From Candidatus Uhrbacteria bacterium (lineage in GTDB: Bacteria; Patescibacteriota; Patescibacteriia; 2-12-FULL-60-25): a stretch of DNA of 64,000 nucleotides. Below, piece after piece: positions 31,972-40,723 of this stretch. The position numbers were made by a program, and so were the translations under genes. Where the stretch lies: positions 499,636 through 563,635 of the forward strand of contig JAIOPK010000006.1 of NCBI GenBank assembly GCA_021413945.1. Reading direction: 5' to 3'. A model generated the notes under the pieces. It was not told the DNA's origin and ran no database searches. It saw only the letters and a program-made list of their open reading frames with translations. Each line of letters opens with the position of its first letter. The stretch's first letter is position 1.

Positions 31972-32628
31972 CTATGTGATGATTCGAGGACGGCGGGAAC
32001 GAAATGGCTGTGGATTGTTTTGAGGGGGTCGTTGCTGATTTTGCGGAGTTGCGCCAAAGCTTGAAGGATTTTTTGCGCTAAATCCTCGCGTTTTGCGTTC
32101 TTCGTACGAAATGATGCGGAGTGCTTTCGACAGAAGACGATCGAGGTTGCGATAGCCGTTCGCATCGAAGACTTGATGGGCGCGTACCCACTTCCCTTCC
32201 CAGATTCCGCCTTCTCCCGTGAGCTTCTCCTTGGCGGTAAGCGGTGCTTCAAACAAGAAGAACAAAACCGAGCGGTCGATGACGACGCCGTTTCTGCGGA
32301 AACTGAACTTGCTTTGGCCGACAGGCGAGATCAAGCGCAAACCCTCGAGACCGGATTCCTCTTTGATCTCGCGTATCGCCGTCTGCGTCAGGTTCTCCCC
32401 TGCTTCGCGACGACCCTTGGGAAACGTCCAGCGCTGGTACGGATCTTTGATAAAGAAAATCTCCACGTGTCCTCCACGCTTCCGATAGATAATGCCCCCT
32501 GCCGCGAGTGCGGCATGGAAGTGGCGATTACCGCTTTGTGGACGATGGGACCCCGTCCGCCGTTCCGGTCGCGCTCCCGTTGAGGATGCCGACGGCGCGG
32601 TCGAGCTGGGGGTCGAGGGATTTTTCAT
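31972..32628 (-). CDS. Nudix hydrolase with disordered tails
   Basis: 218 residues with a perfect Nudix box GRREAGENLTQTAIREIKEESG in a domain starting AAGGIIYRKRGG and including WTFPKG. The family hydrolyses nucleoside diphosphates linked to another moiety; the WTFPKG-Nudix form resembles Ap4A or 8-oxo-dGTP hydrolases but substrate cannot be assigned. The N-terminal 40 residues and the Q/P/R-rich C-terminal 35 look disordered. Its only ATG lies inside the preceding protease gene, giving a 101-base same-strand overlap; no start codon is present after that gene's stop before the Nudix fold begins. Confidence 0.85.
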   Translation of the reverse strand: MKNPSTPSSTAPSASSTGARPERRTGSHRPQSGNRHFHAALAAGGIIYRKRGGHVEIFFIKDPYQRWTFPKGRREAGENLTQTAIREIKEESGLEGLRLISPVGQSKFSFRRNGVVIDRSVLFFLFEAPLTAKEKLTGEGGIWEGKWVRAHQVFDANGYRNLDRLLSKALRIISYEERKTRGFSAKNPSSFGATPQNQQRPPQNNPQPFRSRRPRIIT

Positions 32629-33844
32629 AATCTTCAGGTGTGCGCTCGATAGAGATATCCGGATCGAGACCGGTCTTGTTGATCGTGCGTTCTTGCGGCG
32701 TCAGCCACTCGGCGATCGTGATTTTGATGGCCGAGCCGTCTCGCAGGTTGGTGTAGTCCTGCACCGAGCCTTTGCCGAATGTTTTCTTGCCGACGATCGT
32801 CGCGGCTTTGTAGTCCTGCAATGCACCGGAAACGATTTCCGAGGCCGAGGCGGAACCTTCGTTGACGAGGACGACGGTCGGGATGCCGTTGAGGCGATTC
32901 TTTCCCGTGCCTGCCAATTGCTCGACGATCACGCCCTGCCTGCGCTCCTTCACCACGATACGTTCCCCCACCCACTCGCCGGCCATGTAGGTTGCGGTGT
33001 CGAGGAAGCCTCCCGGATTGTTGCGCAGGTCGAGGATGATCGCTTTGACGTCCTTGGCGAGCATTTCATCGATCGCCTTGTTTAATCCGTCGACGGTGTC
33101 GGTGTTGAAGTTGGAAATCTCGAGATGCGCGATCTTGTCCTGTTTATCGATCCACTTGAGACGCACGCTCTTTACTTGGATTTCATCGCGCGTGATCTCT
33201 ACGTCAAATGGTTCGGTTTTTTTCTTGTCGTTGAGGCGGACAATCGTGAGCACAACCTTGGTGCCTTTATCGCCGCGGATCATGCTGACCGCTTGCTCGA
33301 CAGAGAAGCCGGTTGTTTCCTTCCCGTCGATTTTGGCGATCAAGTCGCCGGCTTTGACACCCGCTCGGTCTGCCGGCGTATCGGGAAGCGGTGCGACGAC
33401 GGTGATAATCCCCTCGCGTAGTCCGATCTCGGCGCCGATGCCGGAAAATTTGCCGGACAAGGCCTCCTGGAATTCCTGGGCTCCTTTGGGTTCAAAGAAT
33501 GTCGTGTACGGATCGCCGACGGATTCCGCCAAGCCTTTCATCGCTCCATAGAACATCGCCTTGTCCTCTACTTCCGATGCTTTGTAGTATTTATCCTTGA
33601 GCAATTGCCACTCTTCCCAGAACAAACGGAACTCGACATCTTCTGAGGCGATATTTGGCGGAGCATTCTGACCGAGACCTAACACAAAACCACTGGTCGA
33701 TGTTGCGGACGATGCGATGCTCGGCGACTCGGCCTTGGTCCATCCGCGGCCGATGAGCGCACCGATGACGAGACCAACAACTAAAAAGACGAACACCGCG
33801 CGGTGGCTTTTTTGTGTTTCCGGAGGTCGATACACGGTGTCCAT
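32528..33844 (-). CDS. C-terminal processing peptidase (S41, CtpA/Prc type)
   Basis: 438 residues. An N-terminal membrane anchor (AVFVFLVVGLVIGALIGRGW) places the enzyme outside the membrane. A PDZ domain (FSGIGAEIGLREGIITVVAPLPDTPADRAGVKAGDLIAKIDGKE, about residues 135-220) precedes the S41 catalytic core with LDLRNNPGG, nucleophile NEGSASASEI and Lys GKKTFGKGSVQ. It trims or degrades extracytoplasmic proteins. The ATG is one base after the end of the reconstructed murA tail. Confidence 0.93.
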   Translation of the reverse strand: MDTVYRPPETQKSHRAVFVFLVVGLVIGALIGRGWTKAESPSIASSATSTSGFVLGLGQNAPPNIASEDVEFRLFWEEWQLLKDKYYKASEVEDKAMFYGAMKGLAESVGDPYTTFFEPKGAQEFQEALSGKFSGIGAEIGLREGIITVVAPLPDTPADRAGVKAGDLIAKIDGKETTGFSVEQAVSMIRGDKGTKVVLTIVRLNDKKKTEPFDVEITRDEIQVKSVRLKWIDKQDKIAHLEISNFNTDTVDGLNKAIDEMLAKDVKAIILDLRNNPGGFLDTATYMAGEWVGERIVVKERRQGVIVEQLAGTGKNRLNGIPTVVLVNEGSASASEIVSGALQDYKAATIVGKKTFGKGSVQDYTNLRDGSAIKITIAEWLTPQERTINKTGLDPDISIERTPEDYEKSLDPQLDRAVGILNGSATGTADGVPSSTKR

Positions 33845-33879
33845 ATTAATCGTTGATACGCGTGATATCGGCGCCTAAT

Positions 33880-35046
33880 TCACGGAGACGACCATCGAGA
33901 TCGAACCATAGTGGCTCCGGCTCGCAAGTCGAGGGAGCGGATCTCGGTTCCTCGAAGTGGGGTCGGGCCGGTAACGATCGCGCGGTGCGGGTCGGCGATG
34001 ATCGCGTTGGCGCCCATCTTGGTCAGCTCATTGATATAGCCCATGCGGGATTCAAACATTGGGTCATGAAGCAGCGTTGTGCCGTGGCATTGTGTTGCGA
34101 GAAGACCAAAGATTGCTTGCAAGTCTGTTGGGAAGCCGGGGTAGATCATCGTTTGGAGTTTGAACGAATCCATACGGCCGACGCCTTGGACGCGGAACAC
34201 ATCGCCTTGTACTTCATTGCGAACGCCGGCGCGGTTCAGCATGTTGCGGATGGCGTCGAGATGTTCCGGGACGACGGGCGACATTTCAATGTCGCCTTTG
34301 GTGAGAGCGGCGGCGACGGCGAATGTGCCGATCTCGAGCATGTCGGGAACGACGGACCATGCGGTCTTTGGAGCTTTCAGCGACTTTACGCCGTCGATCT
34401 CGATGTCATGCGAACCAATGCCTTTGATTTTCGCACCACATTTTACGAGGAAGCGGCAGAGGTCTTGAACGTGGGGCTCGGCGGCAGCAAGTCGAATGGA
34501 TGTGTGACCTTCTGCCATCACAGCGGCCATGATGAGGTTTTCTGTTGCCGTGACGGAGAATTCCGGAAGGGCGATGTAGGCGCCGCGTAATTCTTTGGCC
34601 TGCATGTAGAGCATGCCGTCGGCATCATCCGTCTCGATTTTGGCGCCGAGCGAGGAGAGCGCGAAGAGATGCGTGTCGATCGGGCGGTTGCCGATGGAGC
34701 ATCCGCCCGGTTCATTGACGGTAATCTTTTTAAAACGCGCGAGCATCGGTCCGAGCAAGAGGATCGAGAAGCGCATCTTCTTCATCTTCTTTTTGTCGAG
34801 CTTGTTTGGGTCGATATTCGTCGTATCGATTTCAAGTTCATGATCCCCTGTCCACTCGATTTTTGCACCCATGTCGCGGATGATATCGAGCAATTGCAAA
34901 AGATCCGTGAGTTTTGGCACGTTTTTGAAACGGACTTTTCCTTTGACGAGCAGAGAGGCTGCCGCCAATGGGCCGATGGCGTTTTTGGCGCCCAAGATAT
35001 GGATACGGCCCGTCAAACGACGGCCGCCCTGGATGTGCATCTTCAT
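33880..35046 (-). CDS. murA: UDP-N-acetylglucosamine 1-carboxyvinyltransferase, 3' end damaged
   Basis: The 388-residue ORF has the MurA fold and active-site elements: GAKNAIGPLAAA (Lys-Asn), GGCSIGNRPIDTH (catalytic Cys), FPTDLQAIF (Asp). MurA catalyses the first committed step of peptidoglycan synthesis. The frame ends abnormally with AGATMVRSRWSSP. In the next frame the DNA still encodes DLDGRLRELGADITRIND followed by TAA at 33846-33848, which is a normal MurA C-terminus and would end one base before the ctp start. About 20-25 residues, including the conserved DRGYE segment with the Arg corresponding to E. coli R397, are missing at the junction. Either a real deletion or an assembly error. 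Confidence 0.9.
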   Translation of the reverse strand: MKMHIQGGRRLTGRIHILGAKNAIGPLAAASLLVKGKVRFKNVPKLTDLLQLLDIIRDMGAKIEWTGDHELEIDTTNIDPNKLDKKKMKKMRFSILLLGPMLARFKKITVNEPGGCSIGNRPIDTHLFALSSLGAKIETDDADGMLYMQAKELRGAYIALPEFSVTATENLIMAAVMAEGHTSIRLAAAEPHVQDLCRFLVKCGAKIKGIGSHDIEIDGVKSLKAPKTAWSVVPDMLEIGTFAVAAALTKGDIEMSPVVPEHLDAIRNMLNRAGVRNEVQGDVFRVQGVGRMDSFKLQTMIYPGFPTDLQAIFGLLATQCHGTTLLHDPMFESRMGYINELTKMGANAIIADPHRAIVTGPTPLRGTEIRSLDLRAGATMVRSRWSSP

Positions 35047-35110
35047 GATAGTTGTGGAGATTGAAAAACTAGCCTCCGATTCTCAGCGAGTGTATCCTTA
35101 AAGTCATTGC

Positions 35111-36421
35111 ATGCCAAGGTCGATCTATGAGCCCCCTTTCCACAGGCGTATTGCGCCTTGGGTTTTTGTGACGATTTTCCTCGTCGCCGCTCCGGTATTG
35201 ATCTTTTACACGTCCGGTTATCGATTTAACCCAAATAAAATCACGATCGAGAGGAATGGCACGCTCATTGTCGACTCGGTGCCTCGCGGTGCAGCGGTTT
35301 TCTTGAATGGCACGAACATCAACGACGCAACGGCGGCGACATTACAGAATCTCGCTCCGGGACCGTACAACATTCGCGTAACGCGTAACTCATATCTTCC
35401 TTGGGAGAAGACGCTCGACGTACGGGCGGAACAAGTCACGTTTGCAAACCTCATTCATCTCTGGTTTAGCGCGCCGGCGACGTTGGTGCGACAAGGAATG
35501 TTTACGCGACTCTCAGCCAATAGCGATGGCGATACGATCGCGGCATTGGACGCGAGCTCGACCGAGATGCTTTTCCTTACGACCGACAATCGCCTACTCA
35601 CCAAGGTTCGCGCGCCGGAGTCGACAGTAATTGCTCAAGCGCCGATTAGGTGGAGTGATAATGGGACGTCGCTCTTGATGGGAGGGACGAATATGGATGA
35701 GGAAGCTTGGTGGACGGCGCCGGATGCGTTGTCGAAAGAGAGCGGCGTGTTGCCGTCGGGACAATATTTTTGGAATGCAAACGAGCTCACAGGATATGAC
35801 GGGGAGCGACAATATACGCTCAATCCCCGCTTGCGGACGTTGTCGAGTGAGCGGTTGGTCGCCAATAGACTTGGCATCTTAGAAGGACTGACGTTGGAAG
35901 AAAATACGTCGACGGGGTTTCTTGTTCTGCGCTCGCGATCGATCCTGCATCAAGTTTTCCAACTTCCGCGCGGGAATTGGCAATTTGGCGATCAGCAGGG
36001 GTCGTATACGCTTTTGAAAGACGGGAATCGATGGCTTGCGGTGCGCATCAGAGTCGATGGAAATCGTGCGGAAGAAGTGACAGGCGATTGGCCGCGCTGG
36101 CTCCCCGAGTCGGATGTGCCGACGGCATTGTTTCTGAATCAGAATGAGATTTGGACTTGGGCACTTGGCTCACAGCCGACGCTGATCGCAAGACAGAGCG
36201 AGCCTTTCGTCCAAGTTGCGTGGCATCCGGATGGGCAGACGATATTTGTCGCAAGCAAAAACGAGGTGTATGCGCTTGAGCTTGATGACCGCGGAGGACG
36301 ACAAAAAACCTCGCTGGCGAGTTTCGATAAGATTTATGATATGGCGTATGCGGACGGGTCAATCTTTGTGACGGCGGAACAAGGGGGCGTGAGAGGGATG
36401 TATCGCCGTATCGTCGATTAG
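35111..36421 (+). CDS. Membrane-anchored PEGA-domain/beta-propeller-like protein
   Basis: 436 residues. N-terminal anchor RIAPWVFVTIFLVAAPVLIFYTSGYRFN, then a PEGA domain (GTLIVDSVPRGAAVFLNGTNINDATAATLQNLAPGPYNIRVTRNSYLPWEKTLDV, about residues 50-105), then a WD/TolB-like repeat region (LSANSDGDTIAALDASSTEMLFLTTD; VQVAWHPDGQTIFVASKNEVYALELDD). Such proteins are frequent in CPR genomes and are thought to be surface-exposed binding proteins; the ligand is unknown. Divergent from murA. The 3' end overlaps the next gene by four bases. Confidence 0.8.
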   Translation: MPRSIYEPPFHRRIAPWVFVTIFLVAAPVLIFYTSGYRFNPNKITIERNGTLIVDSVPRGAAVFLNGTNINDATAATLQNLAPGPYNIRVTRNSYLPWEKTLDVRAEQVTFANLIHLWFSAPATLVRQGMFTRLSANSDGDTIAALDASSTEMLFLTTDNRLLTKVRAPESTVIAQAPIRWSDNGTSLLMGGTNMDEEAWWTAPDALSKESGVLPSGQYFWNANELTGYDGERQYTLNPRLRTLSSERLVANRLGILEGLTLEENTSTGFLVLRSRSILHQVFQLPRGNWQFGDQQGSYTLLKDGNRWLAVRIRVDGNRAEEVTGDWPRWLPESDVPTALFLNQNEIWTWALGSQPTLIARQSEPFVQVAWHPDGQTIFVASKNEVYALELDDRGGRQKTSLASFDKIYDMAYADGSIFVTAEQGGVRGMYRRIVD

Positions 36422-36645
36422 ACTTTGGGAGCTCGGATTTTTGCGTGCTTGGCGATGAATCGATAGAACGGGCTCGATGAGTTCTTATCGTACAACGTGG
36501 CACAGCCTTTGCAGGCTCTCATTTTTTCCGGCTTGCGAAAGGATTCACAGCAGATATCCTTAACCTCCTTCTTACGAAGGAAGACGAGGATATTCCAAAA
36601 CCAGCGGTGAGGGCGGTCGCGGAAGTCGGCGGGGAGATTGTTCAT
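36418..36645 (-). CDS. Small cysteine-containing protein, possible zinc binder
   Basis: 75 residues. Cysteines are arranged as CC (residues 32-33) and CKGC (45-48), which could bind one zinc ion; the rest is basic (FRDRPHRWFWNILVFLRKKEVKDICCESFRKPEKMRACKGCATLYDKN). I do not recognise it. Convergent with the PEGA gene (4-base overlap) and seven bases downstream of hicA on the same strand. Confidence 0.5.
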   Translation of the reverse strand: MNNLPADFRDRPHRWFWNILVFLRKKEVKDICCESFRKPEKMRACKGCATLYDKNSSSPFYRFIAKHAKIRAPKV

Positions 36646-36652
36646 GTCGTTG

Positions 36653-36880
36653 TCATTCCATCATCTTCCTAAATTCGGAGTACTCCAGCTTTGCCATATC
36701 CAAAATACTTCTCAAGGTTCCATGGGACAGCTCCTTGTGTAGTGGAACAACTGCCGTCTCTATCTTTCCGTATCTGAATCCTTTCAAAACCACATGGCTC
36801 CCCTTCTGGCGGTCGACGACAAAATCAAAATGTTTCATCAGAAATTTTATGATAAAAATTCCCGAGTAGCCTTTCGGCAT
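36653..36880 (-). CDS. hicA: HicA-family mRNA interferase toxin
   Basis: 75 residues: MPKGYSGIFIIKFLMKHFDFVVDRQKGSHVVLKGF...AVVPLHKELSHGTLRSILDMAKLEYSEFRKMM. The dsRBD-like HicA fold with catalytic His in GSHVVL, P-H-K-E and G-TLR-IL is clear. HicA cleaves mRNA and is neutralised by HicB. The gene lies five bases after hicB in the antitoxin-first order. Confidence 0.9.
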   Translation of the reverse strand: MPKGYSGIFIIKFLMKHFDFVVDRQKGSHVVLKGFRYGKIETAVVPLHKELSHGTLRSILDMAKLEYSEFRKMME

Positions 36881-36885
36881 AGACG

Positions 36886-37101
36886 CTAGACGGCCGCTTC
36901 TAGTACCGCGAGCACAGGTGGAGTCTTGAGTGACTTTCTGTAGCTCTTTGGCTGGGATTCTAGATAAACTTCAACAGCTTCTTGTAAATTCTTTTTTGCC
37001 TCTGTGAGTGTTTTTCCCTGACTTGCAACGCCAAATTCTACCGCTTGAGCGACATAATACTTGCCCTCTTTCCAAATAGAAGCGGTGAATTTAATAGACA
37101 T
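36886..37101 (-). CDS. hicB: HicB-family antitoxin
   Basis: 71 residues from ATG 37101 (MSIKFTASIWKEGKYYVAQAVEFGVASQGKTLTEAKKNLQEAVEVYLE). The track ORF extends 80 codons further upstream into another gene and is not needed. The partial RNase-H-like HicB fold is recognisable (YYVAQAxExGVASQGxTLxEAxxNLxEAVxxYLE). No C-terminal DNA-binding domain is visible; the tail is RKSLKTPPVLAVLEAAV. Forms a toxin-antitoxin pair with hicA. Confidence 0.85.
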   Translation of the reverse strand: MSIKFTASIWKEGKYYVAQAVEFGVASQGKTLTEAKKNLQEAVEVYLESQPKSYRKSLKTPPVLAVLEAAV

Positions 37102-37154
37102 ATCAATAGTTAGATGATGCCACAGGGCAGGGGTGGTCGCAAGGAGAGGGAGGT

Positions 37155-37673
37155 TTAGAACACTCGCGAGTCGTAGGCCCAATGGAGCAAGGCTTGGCGT
37201 TGGCGCGGATGACACATCCAGTCCCCCACTCGGCAATTCTTTTTTATTTGCATGATGTGACGGCGCATCGCCTTCCATCGGCGTATCTGACGTCGATCTT
37301 CTTCCGGAAGCCTGCGCCCCATGTAGTAACGACAATACCATTGGAACCAGCCGCGTGGGTCGTGCTCCTCGTTAATCCAGCCTTTCTTGCGCCAGACGGA
37401 AAGAGGCTGTGAGGCGTCTTTGCGGAAGAAATTTATATTCTTGTCATGTGTTTCAGAAAGCTTGGCTTTGGTGAACCATGTTTTTGGAAATTCTTTCTTG
37501 CCGTCCGTCATGTATCGTCCGCCAAAAACGCCGAGCTCAAGCATGAGCTGCGGCGTTAAGGTTGGCTTGAATTCCGGATCAAAATTCTTCCCGACCGGTT
37601 CAACGAGTTGATACCGATACCGTTTTTGCATCTTGTCGTTTACGACGACGGTGAGAGGGGTACGGCGGGGCAT
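37155..37673 (-). CDS. Conserved hypothetical protein (TPQxMLELGVFGGRYM / DPRGWFQWYCRYY type)
   Basis: 172 residues, tryptophan- and arginine-rich, with a dense motif block: LTPQLMLELGVFGGRYM, FPKTWFTKAKL, GWINEEHDPRGWFQWYCRYYMGRRLPEEDRRQIRRW, MRRHIMQIKK, RQRQALLHWAYDSRV. I recognise the pattern as that of a widely distributed family of unknown function, but no activity is known to me. No membrane segment. Its 3' end is 53 bases before the hicB start. Confidence 0.75.
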   Translation of the reverse strand: MPRRTPLTVVVNDKMQKRYRYQLVEPVGKNFDPEFKPTLTPQLMLELGVFGGRYMTDGKKEFPKTWFTKAKLSETHDKNINFFRKDASQPLSVWRKKGWINEEHDPRGWFQWYCRYYMGRRLPEEDRRQIRRWKAMRRHIMQIKKNCRVGDWMCHPRQRQALLHWAYDSRVF

Positions 37674-37740
37674 GGGGGTAGTTTAGCAGAACGACCACGG
37701 GAACACCTCGCGCTCGGCTCGGGGAACACCTCTCCCTCAA

Positions 37741-37765
37741 TCCCTCTCCTTCGTAAGGAGAGGGA
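37741..37765. repeat. TCCCTCTCCTT-cgt-AAGGAGAGGGA palindrome
   Basis: Perfect 11-bp arms with a 3-base loop in the gap between the conserved hypothetical gene and the SPFH gene; a half-copy AAGGAGAGGGAGGTT occurs at 37141-37155. Related palindromes sit inside coding sequences at 45.2 and 48.2 kb. It could also act as a terminator for the SPFH gene. Confidence 0.75.
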
Positions 37766-37773
37766 GGTTGGGA

Positions 37774-38565
37774 TTAGCGGATGACGCTACCAACGTTGAT
37801 GAATGGTGTGGCGCCGGAGCCCATGACGGATGGGAGTTTGCCGTCCCACTTCTCCAATGCGCGGAGCTCGAGAATTTGCGGGCTGGATTGCAAGGCGGCG
37901 GATTCAATGCGGAGGGCTTCTGCTTTACCGCGGGCTTCTGCGACTTGCTGTTCTGCCTCGAACTTAATCTGTTCGAGTTTATTTTTGGCGGCGAGGGCGG
38001 ATTGTTCGGCTGTTACTTTGAGTTCGATGGCTTGGTTGAAGGAGGCGGAGAATTGGAAGTCGACGATGTTGAAATCATCGATGAGGATTCCGCGGGGTTC
38101 GAGTTTGGTTACGAGATGCGCTTTGATTGCGTCGCGCACTTCCTCGCGCTTGGTAATCAATTCTTCCGCCGTGTATTTAGCGGTCGTCGACTTAACGGAT
38201 TCTTGAAGAGCCGGGTCGATTAAACGGAGATTGTAGCTGATGCCGATTTCTTGGTAGATGTTGGCGACGCGTTCCGGGTCGATGTGATAGTTCAAAGCGA
38301 CTTTGCTTTCCACGGTCTGAAGATCTCTGGAAGCGGCTGTTGCGAGGACTTCTTCCTTTTGGATTTTGACGTCCATGATTTCAATGCGGTCTGCGAGCGG
38401 GATGCGGATGTAGAGGCCTTCGTTAAGGACTTTTCCGGTCACGGCGCCCCAACGGAGCAAAATACCGCGCTCACCGGCGCCAACGGTGCCGAGGGGCCAG
38501 AGGACGATGAAGGCGATGATGGCGAGGACGGCCAAGATAATGGCTAGGATGGAGAGGTTTTTCAT
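37774..38565 (-). CDS. SPFH/Band 7 (prohibitin- or HflC-like) membrane protein
   Basis: 263 residues: N-terminal membrane segment (SILAIILAVLAIIAFIVLWPLG), then the Band 7 domain (GAGERGILLRWGAVTGKVLNEGLYIRIPLADRIEIMDVKIQKEEVLATAASRDLQTVESKVALNYHID) and a long C-terminal helix (FNQAIELKVTAEQSALAAKNKLEQIKFEAEQQVAEARGKAEALRIESA). SPFH proteins form large membrane cages that organise membrane proteins or proteases. No partner protease is adjacent here. Confidence 0.92.
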   Translation of the reverse strand: MKNLSILAIILAVLAIIAFIVLWPLGTVGAGERGILLRWGAVTGKVLNEGLYIRIPLADRIEIMDVKIQKEEVLATAASRDLQTVESKVALNYHIDPERVANIYQEIGISYNLRLIDPALQESVKSTTAKYTAEELITKREEVRDAIKAHLVTKLEPRGILIDDFNIVDFQFSASFNQAIELKVTAEQSALAAKNKLEQIKFEAEQQVAEARGKAEALRIESAALQSSPQILELRALEKWDGKLPSVMGSGATPFINVGSVIR

Positions 38566-38694
38566 AATGGCGATACCTTAGCAAAAGGGGTGGGGAGGGC
38601 AAGACCATTGCTATACTCGAGACAAAGCTACTTAGCCGTGATACATATAAGGTAGTTTGCAAGGATATACGATAAACATTTTGTGAAATAACGT

Positions 38695-39447
38695 ATGGAT
38701 ACGGGGAAGCGTAAAATCATTCAGCTGTTCAATAAAAAGGTCAAAGGCAGGAAAGCCGATCTATCCAAATATCAGGGTAAGCATGATGGCAAAGAAGGGC
38801 ACTGGCTTGAAGCACAGATGAATATCAAGCCAAATGCTTCCAATCTTCCGGATCTATACGGATACGAGATGAAAAAATCCACAAAAGGCAAAACCACTTT
38901 CGGTGACTGGTCGGCCAACTACTATATTTTCAACGATAAAAAATATAAGATCACTCGTGATGATTTTCTTCAAATATTTGGGAAAGCGAATGTAAAGAAG
39001 AAGAGTCGTTTTTATTGGTCAGGCGAGCCGTGCCCGTCATTCAAGTGTCATAATTCATTTGGCCAACGACTTTTTGTCGATAAAGACAAGAACATACTGG
39101 TCAGATACAGCTACAGTAAAGACCAAAGGAAGAACAAGAAAAAGATTGTGCCCGTAAATATGCAGGTGGAACGTCTCGTTATAGCGCGTTGGGATGTCGA
39201 TTCGATCAAGAAGAAAGTCGAGAGCAAGTTTAACGATAAGGGATGGTTCCGATGTCTAAAGAATGCTGACGGAATATACACAGGAATAGTGTTCGGCGAT
39301 CCTTTGGATTTTAAGAAATGGATTCAGGGCGTTGAAGCAGGAGAGATATTTTTTGATAGCGGCATGTACCAAGGCAACGTAAGACCCTACTCGCAATGGC
39401 GTGCAAATAATTCGTATTGGGACAACTTGATAACAAGCACCTACTAA
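38695..39447 (+). CDS. Type II restriction endonuclease, LlaMI-like
   Basis: 250 residues, lysine- and asparagine-rich and in AT-rich DNA. EGHWLEAQMNIKPNASNLPDLYGYEMKKSTKGKTTFGDWSANYYIF has the E...D-LYGYExK active site of MutH-like PD-(D/E)XK enzymes and resembles the LlaMI family that cuts CCNGG; the family is recalled, the site is inferred. It is paired with the convergent C5-cytosine methylase (4-base overlap) and the Vsr gene. Confidence in a nuclease role is high, in the exact site low. Confidence 0.8.
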   Translation: MDTGKRKIIQLFNKKVKGRKADLSKYQGKHDGKEGHWLEAQMNIKPNASNLPDLYGYEMKKSTKGKTTFGDWSANYYIFNDKKYKITRDDFLQIFGKANVKKKSRFYWSGEPCPSFKCHNSFGQRLFVDKDKNILVRYSYSKDQRKNKKKIVPVNMQVERLVIARWDVDSIKKKVESKFNDKGWFRCLKNADGIYTGIVFGDPLDFKKWIQGVEAGEIFFDSGMYQGNVRPYSQWRANNSYWDNLITSTY

Positions 39448-40511
39448 ACGGCGACCAACGGACGAACATTCTGCGCAACAATTCTATCGATATCAATCTG
39501 TTGATAAGTCTTTTTCTTTTGTTCCATCTTATCCATTTCACCAACAATTCTTCTAGCCAGTTCCCGAATTACCGGTACTGCTACACTATTCCCGAATTGC
39601 TTGTAAGCCTGAGCATCGCTGACTGGAATTGCAAAGTCCTCAGGGAAGCCCTGTAAGCGCGCCGCTTCTCTTGGTGTAAGTTTACGCGGGTTCTTGCCTT
39701 TTTGTTTAATCAATATTTCCGAGCCATCCTTATAATATCTGGCCGAAATTGTACTCGTATATTCCGAACCTTCGTCAAACAACGAGTAACCAAAACCATT
39801 TCCCTTCTCTTCATGCTGTTTCTTTCTTCGTTGGTGACCTGCCCAAAGCTTATCTGAAATTGTATATTTTGGATTAACTTTCTTCTCCAAGATCTCGCCA
39901 AGGATCTTCTTTTTAAGAACACCCTTTGGAAATTCAAAGTTTGTTTTACCTAAAAATCCGATGATATAAATACGTTCCCTGTTTTGCGGAACGCCAAAGT
40001 TCTTAGCATTAAGTACTTCTGCATGGACTTCATATCCCATTTCTTCAAGTGTGTTTTTTACAACCTTAAACGTATTGCCTCCGTCATGAGTTCTGAAGCG
40101 TTTCACGTTTTCTAGAAATACAACCTTTGGCCTGTGGTGGTTGATTATTTTGGCGATGTTAAAAAATAATGTTCCTCTCGTATCAGAAAAACCTTTTTTT
40201 AAACCAGCTTGCGAAAATGGCTGGCACGGGAAACCTGCGAGCAGAACATCAAAGCTCGGAATTTCTTCTGGTTCAATGCAGGTGATATCGCCGTGCGGAA
40301 TTTCTCCAAAGTTAGTTTGATACGTCTTTTGGGCGCTTGAATCCCATTCCGAAGAAAATACGCTCTCTCCACCGTGCGCTTCAAAACCCAACCGGATTCC
40401 TCCGATGCCGGCAAACAGGTCGATAGTTCTGAATTTTGCATTAAAACCTTTCTTCTTATCGAAAATCGTAGGAGTCTTAACACTTGTCTTCACCGAAGTT
40501 TTTATTGTCAT
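39444..40511 (-). CDS. DNA (cytosine-5) methyltransferase
   Basis: 355 residues with the ordered m5C-MTase motifs: I FAGIGGIRLGFEAHG, IV GFPCQPFSQAG (catalytic Cys), VI ENVKRF, VIII QNRERIYIIGF, IX RLQGFPEDF and X QFGNSVAVPVI. The variable target-recognition region is between VIII and IX (about residues 180-280). It protects host DNA from the adjacent endonuclease. Its start faces the vsr gene with a ~200-base spacer. Confidence 0.96.
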   Translation of the reverse strand: MTIKTSVKTSVKTPTIFDKKKGFNAKFRTIDLFAGIGGIRLGFEAHGGESVFSSEWDSSAQKTYQTNFGEIPHGDITCIEPEEIPSFDVLLAGFPCQPFSQAGLKKGFSDTRGTLFFNIAKIINHHRPKVVFLENVKRFRTHDGGNTFKVVKNTLEEMGYEVHAEVLNAKNFGVPQNRERIYIIGFLGKTNFEFPKGVLKKKILGEILEKKVNPKYTISDKLWAGHQRRKKQHEEKGNGFGYSLFDEGSEYTSTISARYYKDGSEILIKQKGKNPRKLTPREAARLQGFPEDFAIPVSDAQAYKQFGNSVAVPVIRELARRIVGEMDKMEQKKKTYQQIDIDRIVAQNVRPLVAV

Positions 40512-40723
40512 ATCGATTGTTCAACTCAGAGTGAATAAAGTTCCATCTCCGCTAAATACTACCATCAGAACAAAAGTAGAACAATGAAACTTATCCCCAT
40601 CTTCCATCCAAGATCACTCCATTGTTACGAGAATGCTTTCGTTTGCCAACTTGTTTTATCTCGCTCTAAGATCACCCATGAATATGACTGATATATATAG
40701 TCTCGAAAAAGAAACGGAGCAAG

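Noticed and set aside
37774-38565. HflKC protease-regulator pair
   Set aside because: Only one SPFH gene is present and no FtsH or second partner is adjacent, so a specific HflC label is not supported.
40584-40691. 35-codon ORF (MKLIPIFHPRSLHCYENAF...) before vsr
   Set aside because: Too short and without recognisable similarity; overlap with the frameshifted vsr start is noted there but coding cannot be supported.
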